From: Neorhizobium sp. SHOUNA12A
GTDB lineage: Bacteria; Pseudomonadota; Alphaproteobacteria; Rhizobiales; Rhizobiaceae
Assembly: GCF_023006505.1 (NCBI RefSeq)
Contig: NZ_JALBGV010000033.1
Span: 1 to 61,017, forward strand
Length of the DNA: 61,017 nt
Reading direction: 5' to 3'
The notes under the pieces are model-generated. The model was given only the letters and a program-made list of their open reading frames with translations. It was not told where the DNA came from and did no database searches. This document shows positions 1 through 8,802 of the stretch, piece by piece (the first letter of the stretch is position 1; every line of letters starts with the position of its first letter). The position numbers and the translations under genes were made by a program.

Positions 1-756
1 GGCGACGACCGCATCGTCGGCGGCCTTTGTCCGGTCGTAGAGCGCCCGCGCCGTGCCGTCCGTTTGGCTGCGCGTGGTTGCTCCCTCGGCCCGGCCAGCG
101 AGACGGCCGCGAGCGAGCGGGCTCCAAGGAACAACACCGACGCCTTCGCTTAAGCAGAGCGGCAACATTTCGCGCTCCTCCTCCCTGTAGATGAGGTTGT
201 AATGAGGCTGCATCGATACGAACCGCGCCCAGCCGTTTTGCCGTTGCAACCCGATTGCCTTCATGAATTGCCAGGCATGCATGGAAGACGCGCCGAGATA
301 TCGCACCTTGCCGGCCCGCACCACATCGTTCAGCGCGTCCAGTGTTTCTTCGATCGGTGTGCCGTAGTCGAAGCGATGCAGTTGATAGAGGTCGATATAG
401 TCGGTCCCAAGACGCCTGAGGCTGCCGTCGACTGCATCGAGGATATGCTTGCGCGACAGGCCGCGATCGTTGATGTCGCTGCTCATCGGATGGAAGAGTT
501 TTGTCGCGATCACCAGCTTGTGGCGCGGAACAAGGTCCAGCAGCACCTTGCCGGTAATCTCCTCGCTCTTGCCGAGCGAATACATATCGGCCGTGTCGAA
601 GAAGTTGATGCCGAGCTCAACCGCTTGCTTCAGAATCTTGGCACTGTCCTCAAAATCCAGGACCCATGGCGCCCATTCGCTCGAACCGAAGGTCATGCAG
701 CCGAGGGCAAGGCGAGAGACTTTGAGGCCGGTTCGACCTAGGTTGATATATTCCAT
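1..756 (-). CDS. Aldo/keto reductase, C-terminus cut by window edge
   Basis: NADPH-dependent aldo/keto reductase, cytoplasmic. The visible 252 codons begin MEYINLGRTGLKVSRLALG, the usual N-terminus of this family. They continue with GINFFDTADMYS, which holds the catalytic Asp and Tyr, and a K-containing strand (LVIATKLF) and YIDLYQLHRFD, which hold the catalytic Lys and His. The start is the ATG at 754-756. The frame stays open to base 1, so roughly 70-80 C-terminal residues lie outside the window. It is divergent from the GntR regulator at 937, sharing a 180-base AT-rich interval, so that regulator may also control it. The substrate cannot be told; the family is certain. Confidence 0.9.
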   Translation of the reverse strand, partial: MEYINLGRTGLKVSRLALGCMTFGSSEWAPWVLDFEDSAKILKQAVELGINFFDTADMYSLGKSEEITGKVLLDLVPRHKLVIATKLFHPMSSDINDRGLSRKHILDAVDGSLRRLGTDYIDLYQLHRFDYGTPIEETLDALNDVVRAGKVRYLGASSMHAWQFMKAIGLQRQNGWARFVSMQPHYNLIYREEEREMLPLCLSEGVGVVPWSPLARGRLAGRAEGATTRSQTDGTARALYDRTKAADDAVVA

Positions 757-936
757 TGATACACCTCGTGCAGTTTAAGCGGCGACACACTGCATTTTCT
801 GCGTCTGCGAATGATATAATTGGAAATTATCGAGGCACTCAATGGGCTTGCTGCTAAATTATGCAAAAAATTACAGAAGGGATTGTCAAATTGGAATCTC
901 CTGTTACGGTCAGTGTATCAATCGAGAAATACACGC

Positions 937-1974
937 ATGTTCACTATCGACGCGTCCAGCATTGACCGCTCCCTGCCCGTTCCGGTGGGCAAGCAGCTTT
1001 ACGGGCTACTGAGCTACGTGCTGTCTTTCGGCGACATGCCGAAGGGCGTGAAGCTGCAGTCCGTGCGCCAGCTCGCTGCCGAGCTCGACATCGCGCCGAT
1101 GACGGTGGCGGAAGTCTACAAGCGGCTTCGCGCGGACGGCCTTGTCGAAATCCGCCCCGGCCTCGGCGCCTTCACAGTTTACGAACCGCGCCGCCGGGAT
1201 GGCGTGATCGCGCCTGCGAGCGTGCTTGGCCCCGATATCGACAATCTGTTGGAGAAAGCCGAAGCGCTCGGCATTTCGCCGATCACTCTCGCCTCGATGG
1301 TGCAGGCGCAGGCGCGGCTGCGCAAACCGCGCGTCCACCTCGACATCGTCTTCGTCGGCATATTCGAGGCGCCGGCACGCGACTATGTTGAACAGATCCG
1401 CCCGACGCTTGCTGCCAACGACCTGATCTCGCTCCTAACCTTTGACCATATCCGCGACAACGAGGGAGCGCGCGAAAAGTGTCGCAACGCCGACCTGGTG
1501 CTCACCTTTGTGCATCGCGAAGTCGAAATGCGCAGCCTCGTACCGGATGCCAATATCCTGTCGCTGCGGTTCATTCCGTCGGAACGCACACGGCAGGCGC
1601 TGGCGCTGCTCGATCCGCGCACCCGCGTCGCGGCCGTCACGCAGCTCAAGGATTACATCGCCATCATGCGTCCCAGCGTGCGCGAATTCGCGCCGCATAT
1701 TTCCGATATCACGGTAGCATGGTCCTATGCGGATGATCTTGCGGACATCGTCGCCCGCTGCGACGTCGTGATCTACGCTTCCGGCGCCGACCATGTCGCC
1801 GATCTCGCCGGCCCGAACAAGCGCTGTTTCGAATACCGCCACTCGCCGGATCCCGGTGTGCTCGAAAACCTCCTCGCGCCGGCGCTCGCCGAGCTGCGCC
1901 ACAATAAGATCGCCGATGGCGAAGCTCGGCCAAAGGTCGCCGATATTACCTCGCTGAGGACCAAGGCCCGCTGA
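937..1974 (+). CDS. GntR-family transcriptional regulator with unusual C-terminal domain
   Basis: DNA-binding regulator, probably local, for the peptide importer operon that starts 48 bases downstream. Residues about 10-80 form a GntR winged helix (KLQSVRQLAAELDIAPMTVAEVYKRL, then GLVEIRPGLGAF). This is the YtrA-like arrangement with no FCD domain. The remaining about 230 residues look like an alpha/beta ligand-binding fold but do not match the common GntR effector domains (FCD, UTRA, aminotransferase). The frame is open from 820, but the 39 upstream residues are low-complexity and not GntR-like. I therefore take the ATG at 937, which gives 345 aa. The effector is unknown; an imported peptide or amino-acid derivative is an inference from context. 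Confidence 0.85.
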   Translation: MFTIDASSIDRSLPVPVGKQLYGLLSYVLSFGDMPKGVKLQSVRQLAAELDIAPMTVAEVYKRLRADGLVEIRPGLGAFTVYEPRRRDGVIAPASVLGPDIDNLLEKAEALGISPITLASMVQAQARLRKPRVHLDIVFVGIFEAPARDYVEQIRPTLAANDLISLLTFDHIRDNEGAREKCRNADLVLTFVHREVEMRSLVPDANILSLRFIPSERTRQALALLDPRTRVAAVTQLKDYIAIMRPSVREFAPHISDITVAWSYADDLADIVARCDVVIYASGADHVADLAGPNKRCFEYRHSPDPGVLENLLAPALAELRHNKIADGEARPKVADITSLRTKAR

Positions 1975-2022
1975 CGACCCATGCCAAGCTTTGAATGAAC
2001 CAAAACCAATAAGGGAACAGAC

Positions 2023-3558
2023 ATGAGCAAAGCACTCTCGATCACAGCAGCTGCCCTTCTCGCAGGGCTTTCCTTCACCGCTCTGAACTCCGCCCAGGCC
2101 GCGACCATCACGATCGGCACCGACGTCGATGCCGGCACTCTCGACCCGCGCCTCGCGCGAGACACAACCGCCTATCGCGTTGCGGACCTCATCTATTCGG
2201 GTCTGGTTCATCTGACGCCGAGCCTGGAAGCCAAGCCCGATCTCGCCGAAAGCTGGGAAAACCCGAACCCTACCACTTGGGTCTTCAAGCTTCGGCCGAA
2301 CCTGAAATTCTCCGACGGAAGCCCGCTGACCTCGGCCGACGTGGTCTTTACCTTCAGCACCATTCTCAACAAGGATTTCAACGCGCCGCAACGGGCGCTC
2401 TACACACCGATTTCGGCCGTGGAAGCGGTCGACGCGCAGACGGTGAAGTTCACGCTTTCGGCTCCCTATGCACCGTTGCTCAGCTATCTCGACATCGGCA
2501 TCGTGCCGAAAGCGCTGGTGGAAGGCGGCACCGACATCGCGCTGAAGCCGATCGGCGCCGGACCAATGAAGTTCACCTCCTGGACGCGCGGCAGTGCCAT
2601 CGAACTTGCGCCGAACCCGAATTACTGGGGGGAAAAGTCAAAGGCCGACAAGGTGGTCGTGAAAATCATCGGCGACGGTTCAGCCCGTGCTCAGGCATTC
2701 GAAGCGGGTGACCTGGACGTCATCCAATCGCCGCTCGCGCCACAGGACATCAAGCGCCTACAGGCGGACAAGCGCTTCGGCGCGGTGGTCCAGCCCGGCC
2801 TCGGCGTAACCTACATCAACTTCAACACCAAGGACCCGCTGCTTTCGAGCCCGAAGATGCGTCAGGCCTTCTCGATGCTGATCGACCAGAAGACCATCGT
2901 CAACGATATCTTCCAGGGCGTCGATGCTGTCGCCTCCTCGATCATCCTGCCCTCCTCCTGGGCCTATTCGAAGGATATCAAACAGCCCAGCTTCGATATC
3001 GACGGCGCCAAGAAACTGTTCAAGGAGGAAGGCTGGGCGGACACCAATGGCGACGGCATCCTCGACAAGGGCGGCAAGCCGCTGACGATTGTTTTGTCCA
3101 CCCATAGCGAAGACAGCAACCGCGTCCAGACGATCGAATTCATGCAGGCGAATTTCCAGGCCGCCGGCGTCGAGGCCAAAACGCAGATCAGCGACTGGCC
3201 GTCCTTCTCCACCAACTACGTGCAAAAGAGCCAGCACCAGATCGCTTTGCTTGGCTGGCTGAACATCGTCGATCCGGATCGCCTCCTGTTCGCACAGTTG
3301 ACCACAGGCGGTTCGACCAACTGGGGTGGCTATTCCAACCCGGCGGTTGACGATCTGCTGAAGCAGGGTCGTTCAGCGACCAGCCAGCCCGACCGTGCCG
3401 CCGCCTATCAGAAGGCCGCGACGACTTTGGCAAGCGACCTTCCCTACTACATCGTCTCCTATCAGGGTTATCAGCTCTTCTATTCCAAGAAGCTGCCCTT
3501 CCAGGTGCAGGCGACCTCGCGCGGCAATATGCGCGGCCTGATCGGTCTCAAGGACTGA
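2023..3558 (+). CDS. ABC importer substrate-binding protein, family 5 (DppA/OppA type)
   Basis: Periplasmic binding protein of a peptide/nickel-type ABC importer, 511 aa, normal for the family. A Sec signal peptide is visible at residues 1-26, ending in ALNSAQA before ATITIGTD. The mature part has the family 5 hallmarks: ADLIYSGLVHL, a WVFKLRPNLKFSDG block and RQAFSMLIDQKTI. It is the first structural gene after the GntR regulator and is followed by a strong RNA hairpin (3567-3593), then by the M24 protein and both permeases. The ligand is not readable from sequence; di- or oligopeptides or acylated amino acids fit the neighbouring hydrolases. Confidence 0.93.
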   Translation: MSKALSITAAALLAGLSFTALNSAQAATITIGTDVDAGTLDPRLARDTTAYRVADLIYSGLVHLTPSLEAKPDLAESWENPNPTTWVFKLRPNLKFSDGSPLTSADVVFTFSTILNKDFNAPQRALYTPISAVEAVDAQTVKFTLSAPYAPLLSYLDIGIVPKALVEGGTDIALKPIGAGPMKFTSWTRGSAIELAPNPNYWGEKSKADKVVVKIIGDGSARAQAFEAGDLDVIQSPLAPQDIKRLQADKRFGAVVQPGLGVTYINFNTKDPLLSSPKMRQAFSMLIDQKTIVNDIFQGVDAVASSIILPSSWAYSKDIKQPSFDIDGAKKLFKEEGWADTNGDGILDKGGKPLTIVLSTHSEDSNRVQTIEFMQANFQAAGVEAKTQISDWPSFSTNYVQKSQHQIALLGWLNIVDPDRLLFAQLTTGGSTNWGGYSNPAVDDLLKQGRSATSQPDRAAAYQKAATTLASDLPYYIVSYQGYQLFYSKKLPFQVQATSRGNMRGLIGLKD

Positions 3559-3566
3559 GACAGCTC

Positions 3567-3593
3567 GCGCGGGCCGGCTCATCCGGTCCGCGC
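3567..3593 (+). other. Intercistronic RNA hairpin after binding-protein gene
   Basis: Inverted repeat with 11-bp arms (3567-3577 and 3583-3593, one G-T wobble) and a 5-base loop CTCAT. No T-run follows, so it is unlikely to end transcription fully. By analogy with other binding-protein operons it may stabilise the upstream mRNA and keep the binding protein in excess over the permeases. Confidence 0.7.
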
Positions 3594-3626
3594 CTGAAGA
3601 CCCAATTGCAGTTCCAGGATAGATCG

Positions 3627-4802
3627 ATGGCTTTCTCACAGCGTCTCGGCGCGGGCTTCTATGCGAAAATTCAGGCCGAAATCCGCAAACGGATGGCGAT
3701 TGAGGGCATCGATCTGTTGCTTCTCGATTCCAATGACGACGTCATCTATACGACAGGTTTCTCGCATTATACGACGGAGCGGCCGGTGGTCGTGGCGATC
3801 ACGGCAACGGATACTTTCCTGCTGCTTCCGGAACTGGAGCGTACCCACGCGGCACACCAGCACATAGCCGCAGAGGCGATCGTCTATTTCGAGTTTCCCG
3901 GCATCGACCCGTGGCACGCGGTGCTCGGCCGGAAGTTTGCCGGGTTCAGGGGAACGGTCGCCTATGGCCATGCGATCTCGCTTGCCCGGATAAAGCCGAT
4001 CGAGGGCGCCTTTCCGAATGCGGAACGGGTGGTCCCGAGCAACATCGTCCAGCAGATGCGGCTTCGCAAACATCCGGAAGAGATCGTACTGCATCGCGAG
4101 GCCGCCAGGCTTTCCGACCGCATGGTCGAGGTCGGCGTCGAGATGATCCGCGATGCGATGCGCAAGGGCGGCACGCTGCCGAGCGAGGTCGAGATCGAAT
4201 CCTACGTGTCGCGCCACGCCATGCGCACCATGCACGAAGAGCATGAGGACGTGATGCTCGTTCAGGGGCTTGCGAGCGGGCTCGTCTATTCCGGGCCGAG
4301 ATCCGCCTTCCCGCACGGCATGCCGACCGGCCATCCGGTGAAGATCGGCGAAAGCATCATCCTGTCGCTCGGCTGCCGGGTTGGTGCCCGCGCTTCGGAA
4401 AGCGAGCGCACCTTCTTCATCGGCGAGCCGTCCAAGGTGCAGGAGCAGCACTATGCCGTCGCCTACGAGGCGCAGCGGATGGCGACTGCGGCATTGATCG
4501 CCGGGCATACCTGCGCTTCTGCCGACAATCTGGCGCTTGCCTATATCCGCGACAGCGGCATGGGCGAATACCTGCTGCATCGTGTCGGCCACGGCATGGG
4601 CATCATGTTCCATGAAGCGCCGTGGGTGGAAGGCGGCGACCAGACCATTCTGGAACCCGGCATGATCACCTCCAGCGAACCGGCGATCTTCGTGCCGGGC
4701 TTTGCCGGCTATCGCATCGCAGACACCGTGCTGATCGCCGCCGAAGCGCCCGATAGCATGACTGTCTATCCCCGCAAACTTGACGACATCGTCATCTCCT
4801 GA
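3627..4802 (+). CDS. M24-family (creatinase/prolidase-like) hydrolase lacking canonical metal ligands
   Basis: Pita-bread-fold protein, 391 aa, the usual length for creatinase/aminopeptidase P relatives. The C-terminal domain keeps the family frame: His230 (FPHGMPTG), His322 (RVGHGMG), HE at 329-330 and Glu351 (SSEPAIFVPG). However, the two Asp metal ligands are missing (LSLGCRVGARASESERT) and the last Glu is Ala365 (YRIADTVL). The SESERT stretch resembles the ALERT stretch of creatinase, a metal-free member. It may therefore cleave a C-N bond in a creatine-like or acyl-amino compound rather than act as a Xaa-Pro dipeptidase. An ATG at 3627 with AGGATA upstream is preferred over a TTG at 3606. 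Confidence 0.88.
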   Translation: MAFSQRLGAGFYAKIQAEIRKRMAIEGIDLLLLDSNDDVIYTTGFSHYTTERPVVVAITATDTFLLLPELERTHAAHQHIAAEAIVYFEFPGIDPWHAVLGRKFAGFRGTVAYGHAISLARIKPIEGAFPNAERVVPSNIVQQMRLRKHPEEIVLHREAARLSDRMVEVGVEMIRDAMRKGGTLPSEVEIESYVSRHAMRTMHEEHEDVMLVQGLASGLVYSGPRSAFPHGMPTGHPVKIGESIILSLGCRVGARASESERTFFIGEPSKVQEQHYAVAYEAQRMATAALIAGHTCASADNLALAYIRDSGMGEYLLHRVGHGMGIMFHEAPWVEGGDQTILEPGMITSSEPAIFVPGFAGYRIADTVLIAAEAPDSMTVYPRKLDDIVIS

Positions 4803-4812
4803 GGTCGGAAAG

Positions 4813-4911
4813 ATGGGTTTCAGCCTCGCCGATACAGTTCTCGTGACCGAGCAGGGTCCGGATTCGCTGACCAAATTCCCCCGCCGCTTCGAGGAGATCG
4901 TGCTGTCATGA
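4813..4911 (+). pseudogene. C-terminal remnant of a second M24-family gene
   Basis: A 32-codon frame (ATG 4813, stop 4909-4911) reads MGFSLADTVLVTEQGPDSLT and ends FEEIVLS. It aligns end to end with the last residues of the M24 protein just upstream (GYRIADTVLIAAEAPDSMT, ending LDDIVIS). It shares the Ala in place of the canonical Glu and stops at the same point. It is therefore the tail of a lost tandem paralog, left after deletion or recombination between two M24 genes. It could conceivably be translated, but it is too short to fold as an enzyme. Confidence 0.75.
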
Positions 4912-4945
4912 CCTTTGCTTCGGCACATATCAGGGGAGCGGCCTC

Positions 4946-5926
4946 GTGTTAGCCTATATCGTCCGTCGAATCCTGCTATTGATCCCGATGGCCGCAGGCA
5001 TGGTCATCGTCACTTTCGGCCTGCTATTGCTGATCCCCGGCGACCCTGCCTCCGTGCTGCTCGGCCAAGAGGCCTCGGCGGAAGCGATCAACAACCTGCG
5101 CAACGCGCTCGGCCTCAATGATCCCTGGTATATCCGTCTCGGCGTCTATTTCGCGCAGTTACTGCGCGGCGACATGGGCCGCTCGATCTTCCAGAACCAG
5201 GCCGTGTCGGAGATCATAGCCGGCAGGCTCGGTGCGACTATCGAGTTGGCCGTCCTGGCGCTGATCCTTGCCTGTCTCGTCGGCATCTCGCTCGGGGTGC
5301 TGGCTGCCACGCGACAGGGTTCGATCGTCGATACCGTATCGATGATTTTCGCCCAGCTTGGCGTTTCGATGCCGGTCTACTGGCTCGGCCTGCTGCTGAT
5401 GTTGCTGTTTGCCGTGACTCTCGGCTGGCTTCCGGCAATCGGCCGCGGGGCCCCCTTCCCCGAAGCGGTCTGGGCGGCGCTGACCGGTCGTCCGCAGGTG
5501 CTGCTCGACAGCTTAGCCCACATCCTCCTGCCGGCGCTGGCGCTCGCCGCGAACTCGGCGGCGATCATCTCCCGCCTGGTGCGCACCGCCATGCTCGAAG
5601 TGCTGCGGGAGGATTTCATCCGCACCGCCTATTCCAAGGGCCTGCGCCGCAATCGCGTCATCATCCGCCACGCATTGGGCAATGCGTTGCTGCCGGTGCT
5701 GAGTGTGATCGGACTGCGCTTCGGCGCCCTGCTCGGCGGCGCGGTGCTGACCGAAACCATCTTCGCCTGGCCGGGCCTCGGCCAACTGACCATCACGGCG
5801 ATCTCGCAGCGCGACTTGCCGCTCATCCAGGGCATCGTGCTCACCTTCGCGATCATCTTTGCACTGGTGAACCTGGTCGTCGACCTTCTCTATGCGGTCG
5901 TCGACCCGCGCATCCGTTTGGGTTGA
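4946..5926 (+). CDS. ABC importer permease, DppB type
   Basis: Inner-membrane permease, 326 aa, pairing with the next gene to form the channel of the peptide importer. It starts with GTG at 4946, with AGGGGAG 7 bases upstream. The N-terminus LAYIVRRILLLIPMAAGMV and the GDPAS motif are typical of DppB/OppB. About six hydrophobic segments are visible. The cytoplasmic loop AYSKGLRRNRVIIRHALGNA is the EAA-type contact with the ATPase. The end VVDPRIRLG is the usual DppB tail. Confidence 0.93.
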   Translation: MLAYIVRRILLLIPMAAGMVIVTFGLLLLIPGDPASVLLGQEASAEAINNLRNALGLNDPWYIRLGVYFAQLLRGDMGRSIFQNQAVSEIIAGRLGATIELAVLALILACLVGISLGVLAATRQGSIVDTVSMIFAQLGVSMPVYWLGLLLMLLFAVTLGWLPAIGRGAPFPEAVWAALTGRPQVLLDSLAHILLPALALAANSAAIISRLVRTAMLEVLREDFIRTAYSKGLRRNRVIIRHALGNALLPVLSVIGLRFGALLGGAVLTETIFAWPGLGQLTITAISQRDLPLIQGIVLTFAIIFALVNLVVDLLYAVVDPRIRLG

Positions 5927-5931
5927 GGCTC

Positions 5932-6777
5932 ATGAGATTATTCAGGCGTTTCCGCAATATTTCACTCATCCTCGGCTCGATCATCGTGCTGGCGATCGTC
6001 GTCTGTGCTGTCTTCGCTCCTTATCTATCTACGCATGGCGTCGAGCAGATGGACATGCGCAACCGCTTCTCCGGCCCGACGCTCACCCACTGGCTCGGCA
6101 CCGACAATTTCGGGCGAGACCTCTGGTCGCGGCTTATATACGGCGCACGCATCTCGCTGACGATCGCCTGCATCTCCGTTTTGGTCTCCACCGTCATCGG
6201 CACGGCGGTCGGACTCGCGGCTGGCTATTTCGGCGGCTGGACGGATCTGATCCTGATGCGGATCACGGACATATTCCTGGGCTTCCCGGCGATCGTACTG
6301 GCGCTTGCGATCGTCGCGGTGCTTGGCCCCGGCATGATCAACGTGGCAATCGCCATCATCGTCGTCGCCTGGACGGAATATGCCCGCGTGGTTCGGGCGA
6401 CCACCTTGATGCTGCGCGAGCAGAATTACGTACAGGCCGCCAGGGCGCTCGGCGCTCATCCGGTCCGCATCCTGGTCAAGGAAATCCTGCCGAATGCGAT
6501 GGGGCCGATCATCGTGCTCGCCTCGCTCGGCTTCGGCACCGCGATCATCTCGGAATCGGCGCTCAGCTTTCTCGGTTTCGGCCTGCCACCGCCGACGCCG
6601 ACCTGGGGCTGGACGCTTGCCTATGGCACCCGCTTCATGCGCGACGAACCGTGGCTGGCAATCATTGCCGGCGCCACGATCATGGTGACCGTGCTCGGCT
6701 TCAATCTGCTCGGTGACGGCCTGCGCGATGCGTTCGACCCCCGCCATCTCTCCCGCTCGGCGGGCAAGAAGAAATAG
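5932..6777 (+). CDS. ABC importer permease, DppC type
   Basis: Second inner-membrane permease of the importer, about 281 aa. After an N-terminal membrane helix it shows the DppC motifs HWLGTDNFGRDLWSRLIYGAR (shortened here) and a cytoplasmic loop with AARALGAHPVRILVKEILPN, which docks with the ATPase. The C-terminus LGDGLRDAFDPR is diagnostic for DppC. The ATG at 5932 lies 5 bases after the preceding stop; an in-frame TTG at 5923 overlaps that stop and cannot be excluded. Confidence 0.92.
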   Translation: MRLFRRFRNISLILGSIIVLAIVVCAVFAPYLSTHGVEQMDMRNRFSGPTLTHWLGTDNFGRDLWSRLIYGARISLTIACISVLVSTVIGTAVGLAAGYFGGWTDLILMRITDIFLGFPAIVLALAIVAVLGPGMINVAIAIIVVAWTEYARVVRATTLMLREQNYVQAARALGAHPVRILVKEILPNAMGPIIVLASLGFGTAIISESALSFLGFGLPPPTPTWGWTLAYGTRFMRDEPWLAIIAGATIMVTVLGFNLLGDGLRDAFDPRHLSRSAGKKK

Positions 6778-6822
6778 GCAACTCCTCGGATCAATACGAC
6801 AAGACGCTGAAAGGAAACGTCC

Positions 6823-7767
6823 ATGGTCAAGTCGATCAACAAGCTCCGTCCCAAATTCACCACCCATGCGGACGGTAGCGATGCCGTGATCTTCATGCAC
6901 GAACTGGTGGGTGAACAGGATGGCCCGACGGTCGGGATTTCCGCCTCGATCCACGGCAACGAAAATACCGGTTCGCAGGCGATCCTGGACCTGTTCCGCA
7001 TCATCAAGGACATGCCGCTCAGGGGTCGCATCATCCTGCTTCCGGTCGCAAACCCGCGCTCCTTTGCGGTCAACCATCGTCACAATCCGCTCGATCAGAT
7101 GAACCTCAACCGCGAGTTCCCCGGCGATCCTCGCGGCACTTACAGTCAGCAGCTTGCCGATGCGCTGGCGCACGAATTCTTCGCGAAGATCGACTATAAT
7201 CTCGACCTGCATTCCGGCACGGACCGGCCGACGGTCGACTATGTTTACATCTGGAACGACGAGCCGCTATCGCGCGCTTTCGGTTCGAAAATCCTCTATC
7301 GCCCAACGACGGGTAAGGCCGGCACGGTTTATTCCGGCACCAGCAAGTCCGTCTCGATGGACCGCCACGGTACCAAGGTCGTGACCATCGAGCTCGGCGG
7401 CGGTATCGTCGACCAGACGCCCTATGCGAAGCGCACCGTCGATGGACTGCTGAACCAGCTCCGCCTGATCGGCTCGATCGAAGGCGAAGTGATCCCCAAT
7501 CCGAAGCAGGCCGTCATCACCGAGCTCGTCGGCATCCGTCCGAAACATGGCGGTTGGCTGGAGCCGCTCTCGCCGGCAAACGGCGAGATCATCAGGGGCG
7601 GTTCGTTGCTCGGCCGTGTCGTCAGTCCCTACGACTTCGAGACGATCGAGGAAATCCCGACGCCCTTCGAAACCGGCATCATGGTCATGCAACACCTGAC
7701 CCGCAATCTCGTGGAAGCCGGCGATTACGGCTTCATGGTCGGCAATATCGAAGGGTCTACCGACTGA
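6823..7767 (+). CDS. Succinylglutamate desuccinylase/aspartoacylase-family zinc deacylase
   Basis: Zinc-dependent deacylase, 314 aa, cytoplasmic, expected to remove an acyl group from an N-acyl amino acid or similar amide. The zinc site is clear: His44 and Glu47 in SIHGNENTG and His130 in NLDLHSGTDR. The substrate-binding stretch NPRSFAVNHRHNP and MNLNREFPGD follows the M14-like AstE/AspA pattern. The C-terminal beta domain (HGGWLEPL, GSLLGRVV) is as in this family. It sits between the permeases and ATPases of the importer, so the imported compound is probably acylated. Confidence 0.88.
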   Translation: MVKSINKLRPKFTTHADGSDAVIFMHELVGEQDGPTVGISASIHGNENTGSQAILDLFRIIKDMPLRGRIILLPVANPRSFAVNHRHNPLDQMNLNREFPGDPRGTYSQQLADALAHEFFAKIDYNLDLHSGTDRPTVDYVYIWNDEPLSRAFGSKILYRPTTGKAGTVYSGTSKSVSMDRHGTKVVTIELGGGIVDQTPYAKRTVDGLLNQLRLIGSIEGEVIPNPKQAVITELVGIRPKHGGWLEPLSPANGEIIRGGSLLGRVVSPYDFETIEEIPTPFETGIMVMQHLTRNLVEAGDYGFMVGNIEGSTD

Positions 7768-7797
7768 TCGGATCCCTCCGGCAGATGGAATGAACGG

Positions 7798-8802
7798 ATG
7801 CAAGATCGCGCAATGGAAAAGACGATGGAACCGGCGCTTGCCGTCAGCGACCTGAATGTCGAAATCCTCGGGGAGAACGGGGCCTTCCCCGTCGTCTCGG
7901 AGATGAGCCTTTCGGTGCGCCCCGGCGAGACGGTCTGCATCGTCGGCGAAAGCGGCTGCGGCAAATCGATGACCGCGCTGTCGCTGCTTCGCCTCCTGCC
8001 CGACAGCGCCCGTGTCGCCTCCGGCTCGATCAGGATCCATGGCGAGGACTTTCTCGCCATGGATCGGCGCCAGGTCGAGAACCTCCGCGGCGACAAGATC
8101 GCCATGATCTTCCAGGAACCGCTATCGGCGCTGAACCCGGTGCTGACGATCGGCGAACAGATCGCTGAATCCGTCCGCCAGCATCGAAGGCTTGGACGGC
8201 GCGAGGCCTTTGCGCGCGCCGTCAAATGCCTGGAACTGGTCCAGATGCCGGACCCGGAACGGCGGGCAAGGCAATACCCGCATGAACTTTCCGGCGGCAT
8301 GCGGCAACGCGCGATGATTGCTCTGGCGCTTGCCTGCGAGCCGAAGATCATCATAGCCGACGAGCCAACGACGGCCCTCGATGTCACCGTGCAGGCGCAG
8401 ATTCTCGGACTGATTTCCGACCTGCAGAAGCGGCTCGGCACGGCGCAGATCCTGATCACCCACGATCTCGGCGTGGTTGCCGAAATCGCCGACCGCGTCA
8501 TCGTCATGTATGCCGGCCGGCGCGTCGAGGAATGCAGCGTCTACGAACTCTTCGACAACCCGATCCATCCCTATACGATCGGCCTGATGGGCGCCGTCCC
8601 TCATCGGGACAGAACGGAAGCCGCCCCGGAACGGCTGACGGATATTCCCGGCACCGTGCCACCGCTCTGGGACCTGCCGAAGGGCTGCGCGTTTGCGCCC
8701 CGCTGTCCCGGCGCCTCGGCTCGCTGCCTGGAGGAGCGCCCACCCTTCATCGAAAAGAAACCCGGTCATTTTGCCGCCTGCTGGGAGCATGACAATGCCT
8801 GA
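7798..8802 (+). CDS. ABC importer ATPase, DppD/OppD type
   Basis: Cytoplasmic ATPase subunit, 334 aa. Walker A GESGCGKS is at residues 50-57, the signature LSGGM at 164-168, Walker B IIIADEP follows, and the H-loop is ITHDLG. The C-terminal oligopeptide-transporter extension with the four-Cys cluster region (GCAFAPRCPGASARC) marks the DppD/OppD subfamily. Its last 8 bases overlap the start of the partner ATPase, so the two are translationally coupled. An ATG at 7813 is an alternative start. Confidence 0.93.
   Translation: MQDRAMEKTMEPALAVSDLNVEILGENGAFPVVSEMSLSVRPGETVCIVGESGCGKSMTALSLLRLLPDSARVASGSIRIHGEDFLAMDRRQVENLRGDKIAMIFQEPLSALNPVLTIGEQIAESVRQHRRLGRREAFARAVKCLELVQMPDPERRARQYPHELSGGMRQRAMIALALACEPKIIIADEPTTALDVTVQAQILGLISDLQKRLGTAQILITHDLGVVAEIADRVIVMYAGRRVEECSVYELFDNPIHPYTIGLMGAVPHRDRTEAAPERLTDIPGTVPPLWDLPKGCAFAPRCPGASARCLEERPPFIEKKPGHFAACWEHDNA

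Noticed and set aside
1435..2391. Long minus-strand open frame over the GntR and binding-protein genes
   Set aside because: It crosses the boundary of two genes that are clearly coding on the other strand and has no protein family features.
3636..4928. 430-codon minus-strand frame opposite the M24 gene
   Set aside because: It is antisense to a well-supported gene and its composition is typical of a GC-rich shadow.
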